A stretch of 13,779 bases of DNA from an uncultured Armatimonadota bacterium (GTDB lineage Bacteria > Armatimonadota > Armatimonadia > Armatimonadales > Armatimonadaceae). The position numbers and the translations under genes are program-made. Positions 6,961 to 13,389 of the stretch are shown piece by piece. The notes beneath the pieces were generated by a model that was not told the origin of the DNA, did no database searches, and saw nothing but the letters and a program-made list of their open reading frames with translations. The stretch lies in assembly GCA_903924445.1 (NCBI GenBank), contig CAIYBQ010000520.1, positions 1 to 13,779 on the forward strand, written 5' to 3'. Each line of letters opens with the position of its first letter. The first letter of the stretch is position 1.

Positions 6961-7764
6961 TCACCGGATGTCAATGCCTCCAAGCCCACCCGGTGTCAGG
7001 TTTGGATCTGGCGCATCCAGTTTTGGATCGGCCTTTTTCACAAACGTGCTGGACTTTACAAACTTTGTATGGAGATCAGCAAACAAGAGGACTCTCCCAC
7101 CGGAGTAGCTGTCTCCCCCTGGAGTGTCAAACGGCGCGACAATCGTCCCCCACATCCCTATCGGCTTGCTACCAGCAAAGTCATGATTATTCGTCCACTC
7201 AGTAACCATCCCTTTCTGACTTGGATACACAACATCGGCATCCGTCCGAGAAACTGTCTGAACGAGCGAGCCAGGCTTTGAAAAGGCTTGAATCAGATTC
7301 TGTATGGATGTGATCGCCGCTAAGCTTTCATCACTTTCGTAGAATGTCGCAGAGTATGCGTAGCTGGTGTAGTCAAAGCTGCTCGCGGCAACGTCTTCGG
7401 GGCATAGCAAGAGGTTTGATGCGCCATTTGCTGATTTGTAGCGGTCTCCGGATGACTCAGATGCGCTCTTCTTGGCAACACCCAAGTATGGCATTATTGG
7501 CCAGCGAAATCGCTTTCCCACCCACAAATAAGGATCACCTGTGTTTGGAAATGCACCATCATAGTCGCTTGTGTACATTCCGATTGCAGTGCCAATCTGT
7601 TTGACATTGCTTAGACATGCTGTACGCCGCCCGCTGCTTCGCGCTTTTCCAAACACTGGAAAGAGGATTGCTGACAGGATTGAAATGATGGCAATCACAA
7701 TCAACAATTCGATCAGTGTAAATGCCCTTTTCCATCGATTCGCTTCAAGTATCAAATGAGCCAC
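6961..7764 (-). CDS. Type II secretion/type IV-like pseudopilin (prepilin N-terminal methylation domain)
   Basis: This is an exported pseudopilin of 267 residues. The prepilin signal is at the N-terminus: a short basic leader (EANRWKRA) followed by F-T-L-I-E and the hydrophobic spine LLIVIAIISILSAILFPVF, with the conserved Glu at mature position 5 (residue 19). The residue before the cleavage site is Ala, not the usual Gly. After the helix comes GKARSSGRRTACLSNVKQIG, wording common in Armatimonadota and Planctomycetota pseudopilins. The C-terminus holds GGRVLLFADLHTKFVKSS, resembling the processing-associated H-X9-DG tail, but the DG is not clear. No ATG is available. GTG at 7764 has GGAG about five bases upstream and is preferred over the adjacent TTG at 7767. 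Mature protein is expected to insert in the inner membrane and assemble in a secretion or pilus-like fibre. No other pilus gene is in the window. Confidence 0.9.
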   Translation of the reverse strand: MAHLILEANRWKRAFTLIELLIVIAIISILSAILFPVFGKARSSGRRTACLSNVKQIGTAIGMYTSDYDGAFPNTGDPYLWVGKRFRWPIMPYLGVAKKSASESSGDRYKSANGASNLLLCPEDVAASSFDYTSYAYSATFYESDESLAAITSIQNLIQAFSKPGSLVQTVSRTDADVVYPSQKGMVTEWTNNHDFAGSKPIGMWGTIVAPFDTPGGDSYSGGRVLLFADLHTKFVKSSTFVKKADPKLDAPDPNLTPGGLGGIDIR

Positions 7765-7803
7765 CAAGTCTCCACCAGCCGTTTCAGTCCCGTCATGATG
7801 CCA

Positions 7804-7832
7804 CTTTTAAACCACGGATTGAATTGTGTAAC
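7804..7832 (-). promoter_or_regulatory. Possible sigma70-type promoter of the pseudopilin gene
   Basis: Read on the minus strand, GTTACA (7827-7832) is 17 bp upstream of TAAAAG (7804-7809), a partial match to TTGACA/TATAAT. Transcription would start near 7797 and give a leader of about 33 nt to the GTG at 7764. The match is weak and rests on spacing and position only. Confidence 0.28.
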
Positions 7833-7926
7833 TGAGCAAAAGTCAGCACTGGTTTGATGAATATGCAATGATTTCGGAACAAATCTTCTGGATTATCGTT
7901 ACCCATCCAAGCGTTAGAGGTATCTC

Positions 7927-7980
7927 ACATCAAAGAGATGCTAGAACATCACAGGGCATCTCGTGATGTCGTTTTGATGT
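7927..7980. repeat. Interleaved inverted repeats, order A-B-C-B'-C'-A'
   Basis: Three perfect inverted pairs are packed in 54 bp: A ACATCAAA (7927-7934) with A' (7973-7980), B GAGATGC (7935-7941) with B' (7956-7962), and C ACATCAC (7946-7952) with C' (7963-7969). A abuts B and B' abuts C'. B/B' and C/C' are interleaved, so both hairpins cannot form fully at once, while either can form inside the outer A/A' stem. This is compatible with a two-state RNA element or with a multi-site operator. No known riboswitch was recognised. Confidence 0.75.
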
Positions 7981-8100
7981 TCGCTGGAATGAGGCCTCGT
8001 TATCGAGAGTGTCAAAGGTGATGTTCACAAGAGCAATGCTAGTGAGGGCGTATCCCCATGAGTCGACCCGCCCCGTTTCTACGACAAAACCCCATAATTG

Positions 8101-8160
8101 GTAACGAGCAGTAACGTGTATTTCAATGTTCATCTATAGGAATTCCAGCGTATTCCAGTG
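8101..8160 (+). promoter_or_regulatory. Phased short direct repeats upstream of the PSCyt1 gene
   Basis: GTAACGAGCA (8101-8110) is followed directly by GTAACGTGTA (8111-8120), and ATTCCAGCG (8142-8150) by ATTCCAGTG (8152-8160). Each pair has a 10-bp period, close to one DNA turn. A TATAGG at 8135-8140 could be a -10 element but has no good -35 partner. The position just before the start codon suggests activator or repressor sites, by inference only. Confidence 0.3.
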
Positions 8161-8164
8161 AACA

Positions 8165-11107
8165 ATGACTGATATGCGAGTACACGCCGTAACGGTTCTA
8201 TTCACGCTGCTGTCAACGGCAGTTATTGCTGCCAGCGCGTCGTCCAAGGATGCCACCATCGATGCTGATGCGAAGCGAATTCTTGAGCAACGCTGTGTCC
8301 GATGTCATACCGAAAAGGCACCATCCGGCAGCCTCGACCTCGCTACACTTGCTGGTCGCAAACGCGGCGGCAAATCCGGTCCAGCCATCGTTCCCGGCAA
8401 TATCGGTGACAGTAAGCTCTTCACACGGTTGCAGGCTTCCGGGTCACAGCCATCGATGCCACTTGGCGACAAAGCACTGTCATCGGTTGAGCAAAAAGTC
8501 ATTCAAAAGTGGATTGAAACTGGCGCTTCGCTTCCGGGGACTCTGAAAGCAAAGACCCACTGGGCTTGGTTGCTCCCGCAGAGGCCACGGGTTACAGCCA
8601 CCGCGACATCGGGCTCAAGCAATCCTATTGACTACTTTATTCAGGCTAAGCTCAAAAAGGCAGGTCTGAAAGCAAGTCCCCTTGCTGACAAACGCACACA
8701 GATACGGCGTGTGACGTTGGACCTTATCGGGCTCCCTCCGACACAGGCTGAAGTCGATGCATTCTTGAACGACACAGCACCCAATGCGTATGAAAAGGTT
8801 GTTGACCGTCTGATGGCCAGTCCCCATTACGGTGAGCGGATGGCTCTCCCTTGGCTGGATGCCGCCCGCTACGCAGATTCAAATGGTTTTCAGCAGGATG
8901 GCGATACGTACCAATATGTCTGGCGGGACTGGGTTGTCAACGCGCTGAATGCTAACATGCCGTTTGACCAGTTCGCAATCGAGCAGCTTGCTGGCGACTT
9001 ACTGCCAGGTGCTACGGATGCTCAGCGTGTCGCAACAGGCTTCAACCGTAACCACTTGCTTAACGGTGAAGGCGGAGCCATTCCCGAAGAGCAACGCAAC
9101 GTAAACCTCTTCGACCGCGTCAACACCACAGCGACAACATTTTTGGGTATTTCGCTCGCTTGCGCTCAGTGCCATGACCATAAGTACGATCCTTTTACGC
9201 AAAAGGATTACTACAGCTTTATGGCGCTCTATAACAATGTGCCTGAGACAGGCGTTCCTCCAGGCGGCGGCCAGTACCGCATTGCAGAGCCCACCGTAAC
9301 CTACGGCACAACAGTCGAAAACGAGAAGATCAGCCGCCTGGAAGCTCAGCAAAAGTCACTGCAATCATCCTTGGATTTCTCGCTCCGTAAGGCAATCCGC
9401 ACGGAAGCAGCATCCCTCATGCCAGCGCTAGAGACCCCGCTTTCAGCGATCAAATCATCCGCTTGGCAGAAGAGTCCGGTGAGCATCGGAAGCACGTTCC
9501 AGCAAGCCTTCGACCGCAGGTATCCTGCAGGGTTGACATTTTCACCGCTGAACATCGATGTTGACGGCAAGCAATCGGTAGACATCCCGGACATCTCCAA
9601 CAAAGACAATGCCAGCATTTACCTGATGCGCACATTCACCGTCGAAAGAGCAATCGCGGCTGAGTTTCGCTTTGGCTCCGATGATGGCATTCGGGTTTGG
9701 CTGGATGATGACCAAAAAATCAGCAATGCTTCCCAGCGTGCAGCGCTGCTCGGACAGGACTCCTTTACGGCAATCCTCACCTCTGGTGAGCATCGACTGG
9801 TGGTTCAAGTCGTTAACGGCTCTGGCATCGGAGGGTTCGCATTTGAGCTCCGAAAACCTGGTTTCACGCAAGAGCAGAAAGCCATTCTCCAAAAGGCAGC
9901 CGGTGGGGTTGACGTTTCTGATGCTGATGTCCGGGTTGTGCAAGCAGCCGTGTTACCGATGCTGCAAGCAAACGACTTTAGCATCCTGCGGAACCAAGTG
10001 GCGGCCCTTGGAAACGAGCTCACCTCGCTGCGAGCGGCTTTGCCAAAGGTAATGGTGATGTCGGATGCACAACCGCGGCAGACGCGTGTTCTGGATCGTG
10101 GTGAGTATCTCCAACCGCGTGATGTCGTTGCGCCGGCAGTCCCAGCCGTGTTTGGAGCAGCCACGATAAAGAACCGTCTGGACTTTGCAAAGTGGCTTGT
10201 ACGAACCGATAACCCTCTGACGGCGCGTGTACAGATCAACCGGTACTGGCAGCTATTCTTTGGGACGGGTCTTAGCAAGACCAGCGAAAACTTTGGAACG
10301 CTTGGCGAGGCACCCAGCCATCCCGAGCTGCTGGACTGGCTTGCGACAGAATTTTCCTGGGATTGGGATGTCAAGCGTATTTACAAGCTGATTGTCATGA
10401 GTCACACGTACCGGCAGAAGTCGGAAGTGCTCCCCATTCATCTGAAAAAGGACCCATCGAACCGCTTGTACTCACGGCAAAGCCGTCTTCGCGTTCCAAG
10501 TTTGTTACTGAGGGACATCGCGCTTGCGACAAGCGGTCTGATGAACACAACGATCGGTGGCAAGCCTGTCTATCCGTATCAGCCTGCGGGTATCTGGGAT
10601 GGCCTATCCATTACAAAGGAACGTGACTTTTCCTATCCGCAGAGCACGGGAAGCGACCTTTATCGGCGCAGCATCTACACATTTTGGCGAAGAACGGCAG
10701 GACCGGGCAATATGTTCGACTCTGCCAGCCGCCAGCAGTGCACCGTGAATGCGAGCCGGACAAGCACCCCTCTGCATGCACTCACGATGTTGAATGACAT
10801 CACTTGGATTGAAGCATCCAGAGAGCTCGCAACAAACGCGCTCGAATGGAATGGGACTGTCGAAACTTCCATCGATGACATGGGTTTAACAATCCTGGCA
10901 AGGCCCCTTTCGAGCAAGGAGCGTAAGACCATGCAGCAGTTGATGGGAACGGCAATGAAATATTACAACAGCCACGGCGCTGATGTTGATGCCATCCTGT
11001 CATCAGGTCATGCTCCCGCACCCAAGCGTAATCGGACACAAATCGCAGCATTGACCCAGGTTGCCCTCGCAATGCTCAATCTGGATGAGGCCATCACCCG
11101 TGAATAA
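8165..11107 (+). CDS. Exported PSCyt1-DUF1549-DUF1553 protein (planctomycete-type cytochrome c domain)
   Basis: This 980-residue exported protein begins with a Sec-type signal (VTVLFTLLSTAVIAASASS). The planctomycete-type cytochrome c domain (PSCyt1) spans about residues 36-110, with haem motif C44-V-R-C47-H48 and a likely axial Met98 in SMPLGDKAL. DUF1549 covers about 154-363 and includes a second CxxCH, C333-A-Q-C336-H337, in SLACAQCHDHKYDPF. A PA14- or lectin-like beta region lies at roughly 484-565 (FRFGSDDGIRVWLDD). DUF1553 runs from about 670 to 925 (AKWLVRTDNPLTARVQINRYW). The biochemical role of this family is not established; it is almost always paired with DUF1501 proteins and often near sulfatases, though none is visible here. 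The ATG at 8165 lacks a clear ribosome-binding site; ATG at 8174 is an alternative. The DUF1501 gene overlaps its 3' end by 8 bp, so they should be cotranslated. Confidence 0.94.
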   Translation: MTDMRVHAVTVLFTLLSTAVIAASASSKDATIDADAKRILEQRCVRCHTEKAPSGSLDLATLAGRKRGGKSGPAIVPGNIGDSKLFTRLQASGSQPSMPLGDKALSSVEQKVIQKWIETGASLPGTLKAKTHWAWLLPQRPRVTATATSGSSNPIDYFIQAKLKKAGLKASPLADKRTQIRRVTLDLIGLPPTQAEVDAFLNDTAPNAYEKVVDRLMASPHYGERMALPWLDAARYADSNGFQQDGDTYQYVWRDWVVNALNANMPFDQFAIEQLAGDLLPGATDAQRVATGFNRNHLLNGEGGAIPEEQRNVNLFDRVNTTATTFLGISLACAQCHDHKYDPFTQKDYYSFMALYNNVPETGVPPGGGQYRIAEPTVTYGTTVENEKISRLEAQQKSLQSSLDFSLRKAIRTEAASLMPALETPLSAIKSSAWQKSPVSIGSTFQQAFDRRYPAGLTFSPLNIDVDGKQSVDIPDISNKDNASIYLMRTFTVERAIAAEFRFGSDDGIRVWLDDDQKISNASQRAALLGQDSFTAILTSGEHRLVVQVVNGSGIGGFAFELRKPGFTQEQKAILQKAAGGVDVSDADVRVVQAAVLPMLQANDFSILRNQVAALGNELTSLRAALPKVMVMSDAQPRQTRVLDRGEYLQPRDVVAPAVPAVFGAATIKNRLDFAKWLVRTDNPLTARVQINRYWQLFFGTGLSKTSENFGTLGEAPSHPELLDWLATEFSWDWDVKRIYKLIVMSHTYRQKSEVLPIHLKKDPSNRLYSRQSRLRVPSLLLRDIALATSGLMNTTIGGKPVYPYQPAGIWDGLSITKERDFSYPQSTGSDLYRRSIYTFWRRTAGPGNMFDSASRQQCTVNASRTSTPLHALTMLNDITWIEASRELATNALEWNGTVETSIDDMGLTILARPLSSKERKTMQQLMGTAMKYYNSHGADVDAILSSGHAPAPKRNRTQIAALTQVALAMLNLDEAITRE

Positions 11108-12572
11108 CATCAACAATCCGATTCTTCCAACGTTGGAAGCCCACGATTCTGGCTTTAGTGGCCTCACGAGGCGGACGCTTCTCACGGGAACGCTTGGCGC
11201 TGCGGGTAATCTGGCACTTTCCTGTCTGCTCACAGATGATGCATCGGCGCAGACCAAAAAGCCGGTCACCACGCTACCGATCAAAGCCAAGCGCTTGATC
11301 ATCCTGTGGCAGGGCGGCGCTCCGAGCCACGTCGATCTCTACGATCACAAGCCGCATCTTCAGAAAATGCGCGGTGATGAGCTCCCGGCATCCGTTCGGT
11401 CAAAAGTTCGCCTCTCAACGATGACGGCGGGAGCCAGTCGCCATCCGATTTTGCCTGCACTCAAGCCTTTTGTGCCCTATGGAAAGAGTGGAATTCACCT
11501 TAGCCCGCTTCTTCCGGGTATCGGAAGCATCGCTGATAAGTTTACGCTGATCAACTCGATGACAACCGATGCGGTCAATCATGCACCGGGTGTCACACTC
11601 TTTATGACCGGGTCCCAGATTCCGGGCCGGCCGAGTATGGGTTCATGGCTAGTCTATGGACTTGGAAAAATGACCGAGGACCTGCCAAGCTTTGTTGTGA
11701 TGACATCTACGGATGTTGGCAAAACCTGTGGCCAGCTGTTTTTTGATTACTACTGGGGAAATGGGTTTCTCCCAAGTCAGCATCAGGGAACGCGTTTCCG
11801 CAGCGAAGGCGAGCCAGTCCTCTACCTCGATAATCCAAAGGGTGTTCCGCCTGAGCTCCGTAAGGCGATGCTTAGTGGTGTCCAGAGTGTCAATAAGGCG
11901 CATCTTGCAACGAAAGGTGACCCCGAAATTGCAAGCAGGATTAGCCAATACGAGACAGCGTTTAGGATGCAATCCAGTGTTCCAGATTTGCTAGCGATCG
12001 AAAAAGAGCCCCAGCATGTTATCGATCTTTATGGCAAGGATGTCCAGCGGCCTGGTTCTTTTGCGCGCAACTGCCTCCTTGCGAGGCGTCTTGTCGAGCG
12101 TGGAACACGTGTCGTCCAGTTAATGCACTCAGGTTGGGATCAGCACGGCAACCTGTCGACGCAGCTCGCCGAACAGTGTCGTGATACTGATCAGCCGGCG
12201 GCAGCCCTCGTAAAAGACCTTGAACAGCGCGGATTGCTTGATGACACAATCGTGCTTTGGATGTCTGAATTTGGTCGTACGGTTTTTGGCCAGGGTGACA
12301 TCAATGCATCCAGTGGCTACGGTCGTGACCACCTAGGATCGGTGTATTCCGTGTGGGCGGCAGGTGGCGGGTTCAAGAAGGGGCTTGTTTACGGAAAATC
12401 GGATGATTTTGCTTACAACGTCGCGGAGAACCCGGTCCACGTGCACGACTTACAGGCGACGTTGTTGAATCAATTCGGGATTGACCATCGTCAGTTGACA
12501 TATCGCTACCAAGGACGGGATTTCCGCCTGACCGATGTCTATGGAACGGTGATTAAGGACATCCTTTCCTGA
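11100..12572 (+). CDS. DUF1501 family protein (Tat-exported, alkaline phosphatase-like fold)
   Basis: From the GTG at 11100 the protein is 490 residues. It carries a twin-arginine signal at residues 24-25 (LTRRTLLTGTLGAAGNLAL), with likely cleavage after DDASA near residue 50, so it is expected outside the cytoplasm. Family signatures are LWQGGAPSHVDLYDHKP, TDAVNHAPGVTLFMTGSQ, LMHSGWDQHGN, and WMSEFGRTVFGQ followed by GYGRDH, all in the usual order. DUF1501 proteins share the alkaline phosphatase/sulfatase fold, but their reaction is unproven. The GTG is chosen because it keeps the full Tat signal, has GAGG at 11086-11089, and overlaps the upstream stop codon by 8 bp, the common arrangement with a PSCyt1-DUF1549 partner. 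Earlier in-frame starts (TTG 11061, ATG 11085) lack ribosome-binding sites. The pair is likely a functional unit at the cell surface. Confidence 0.93.
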   Translation: MNNINNPILPTLEAHDSGFSGLTRRTLLTGTLGAAGNLALSCLLTDDASAQTKKPVTTLPIKAKRLIILWQGGAPSHVDLYDHKPHLQKMRGDELPASVRSKVRLSTMTAGASRHPILPALKPFVPYGKSGIHLSPLLPGIGSIADKFTLINSMTTDAVNHAPGVTLFMTGSQIPGRPSMGSWLVYGLGKMTEDLPSFVVMTSTDVGKTCGQLFFDYYWGNGFLPSQHQGTRFRSEGEPVLYLDNPKGVPPELRKAMLSGVQSVNKAHLATKGDPEIASRISQYETAFRMQSSVPDLLAIEKEPQHVIDLYGKDVQRPGSFARNCLLARRLVERGTRVVQLMHSGWDQHGNLSTQLAEQCRDTDQPAAALVKDLEQRGLLDDTIVLWMSEFGRTVFGQGDINASSGYGRDHLGSVYSVWAAGGGFKKGLVYGKSDDFAYNVAENPVHVHDLQATLLNQFGIDHRQLTYRYQGRDFRLTDVYGTVIKDILS

Positions 12573-12675
12573 TAAACGAAAGCGAACGTGGTCACAACCG
12601 CGGAAACATTTGCGCTGAATGACAACGTTGTTGATGGCCACAGCTTCCACAGCAGTAGAGTCACCCCCTCTTCTA

Positions 12676-12718
12676 AAACAAAAAACGAGCACCTATCGAC
12701 ATATGCAAGAGGTGCTCG
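12676..12718 (-). terminator. Intrinsic terminator of the orphan 166-residue gene
   Basis: A 9-bp perfect stem, CGAGCACCT (12686-12694) with AGGTGCTCG (12710-12718), encloses a 15-nt loop. On the minus strand it is followed by TTTTTTGTTTT (complement of 12676-12685 and adjacent bases), a textbook intrinsic terminator placed 27 bp after the stop of the 12745-13245 gene. On the plus strand the hairpin lacks a T-run but may weakly help end the DUF1501 transcript. The rest of 12573-12744 shows nothing recognisable. Confidence 0.85.
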
Positions 12719-12744
12719 CTTCGTTTAAGAACTCTTTGGAAACT

Positions 12745-13245
12745 TTAGTTGCTGTACATCCCAAGCCAGCGGCTCGTGTATGCAGTAGGCTTGTTTCCAC
12801 GCTGACCACGTCCCGTGATTTCAACAAGGCCATCCACAGCTTCCATAATCGCTTCCGCAAGATTTTCACAGAGTGCACGATCGGAGTTACTTGGACCATG
12901 AGCCTCGATGCTATAGACGATGCCGCCGCGGCGGCCGAGGGTCCTGCCATACTGATGTCCTGGTAGCTCGGTACCTGCAGGAAATGTATTGACCGTCACG
13001 GTTGCTCCCAGACCTTTTGAGCTAGACAGACTAGCAAAGTGATAACCGCGATCGCCAAGATGAAGCTGCCACATATCCGATGTAGACCCAGCCTGTGTCT
13101 CATCTTCCTGACCAACAGGCGTAATCCCGGGTAGGAACCCACGGTCGATAAGAGCATCCACCAAATGCTGGGGAGTCAAGAGCTCCGTCTGTAGTGTCCA
13201 CACGGATGCCCTTGCAGTATTGCGGGCGGCTGTTTCATGTACCAT
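12745..13245 (-). CDS. Hypothetical protein, unrecognised family
   Basis: This 166-residue protein was not recognised. It has no signal peptide, membrane segment, metal-binding cluster or obvious catalytic motif, so it is probably cytoplasmic. The N-terminal third has an amphipathic helix (TPQHLVDALIDRG). The middle reads as alternating strands (MWQLHLGDRGYHFASL, GLGATVTVNTF) and a glycine/arginine-rich turn (GRTLGRRGGIVYSIEAHG). A longer helix follows (SNSDRALCENLAEAIMEAVDG) before a polar C-terminus. Coding is supported by its length, the GAG about six bases before the ATG, a promoter-like -10/-35 pair just upstream at 13291-13320, and a strong intrinsic terminator just downstream. It is therefore a single-gene transcription unit between the DUF1501 gene (convergent) and the PEP-CTERM gene (same strand). 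No function is proposed. Confidence 0.78.
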   Translation of the reverse strand: MVHETAARNTARASVWTLQTELLTPQHLVDALIDRGFLPGITPVGQEDETQAGSTSDMWQLHLGDRGYHFASLSSSKGLGATVTVNTFPAGTELPGHQYGRTLGRRGGIVYSIEAHGPSNSDRALCENLAEAIMEAVDGLVEITGRGQRGNKPTAYTSRWLGMYSN

Positions 13246-13290
13246 TTCGTTCTCAATCCTATCGCCGCGCAGATACCGGCATACGCGTTC

Positions 13291-13320
13291 ATTCTAGCCC
13301 CTATTCGCTTAGCCTGTAAC
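13291..13320 (-). promoter_or_regulatory. Sigma70-type promoter of the orphan 166-residue gene
   Basis: Read on the minus strand, GTTACA (13315-13320, 4/6 match to TTGACA) is 18 bp from TAGAAT (13291-13296, 5/6 match to TATAAT). Transcription would start near 13284, giving a leader of about 38 nt before the ATG at 13245. Its position just after the hairpin that follows the PEP-CTERM gene supports an independent unit. Confidence 0.45.
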
Positions 13321-13338
13321 CATACGCCTTAAATGCAG

Positions 13339-13374
13339 ACATCCCTGCACCCGGCGGACCAGGTGAAGGGATGT
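13339..13374 (-). terminator. Hairpin after the PEP-CTERM gene
   Basis: ACATCCCT-g-CACC (13339-13351) pairs with GGTG-a-AGGGATGT (13362-13374): 12 pairs with one G-A mismatch and a 10-nt loop. It lies 15 bp past the PEP-CTERM stop on the minus strand. The following bases are only weakly T-rich (CTGCATTTAA), so it may be a terminator without a strong U-tract or a stabilising 3' hairpin. Confidence 0.55.
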
Positions 13375-13389
13375 GCGTTCAACCAACGA

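Larger units (their letters stand above)
7768..8164. other. Divergent intergenic region between pseudopilin and PSCyt1 genes
   Basis: This 397-bp stretch has no convincing gene. From left to right it holds the weak pseudopilin promoter (7804-7832), a compact set of interleaved inverted repeats (7927-7980), a GTGA-TGT-TCAC palindrome (8018-8028), and two short direct repeats with 10-bp spacing (GTAACG at 8101 and 8111; ATTCCAG at 8142 and 8152) just before the PSCyt1 gene start. An open frame of 67 codons on the minus strand (7930-8133) is not supported by a good ribosome-binding site or by recognisable sequence. The region probably carries control signals for one or both divergent genes. Confidence 0.6.

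Noticed and set aside
7935..7969. H-type pseudoknot formed by B/B' and C/C'.
   Set aside because: The linker between B' and C' is zero nucleotides, too short to cross a 7-bp helix, so alternative hairpins are the better reading.
7930..8133. A 67-codon minus-strand open frame in the divergent intergenic region.
   Set aside because: It has no convincing ribosome-binding site, no recognisable domain, and its 3' third is made of the inverted repeats at 7927-7980. Homology would be needed to call it a gene.
8141..8160. The ATTCCAG pair as a CRISPR or tandem-repeat array.
   Set aside because: There are only two short units and no spacers; it is at most a pair of binding sites.
12619..12966. A 115-codon plus-strand open frame spanning the terminator and the orphan gene.
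   Set aside because: It runs through the intrinsic terminator hairpin and antisense to the orphan gene, and has no ribosome-binding site or domain.
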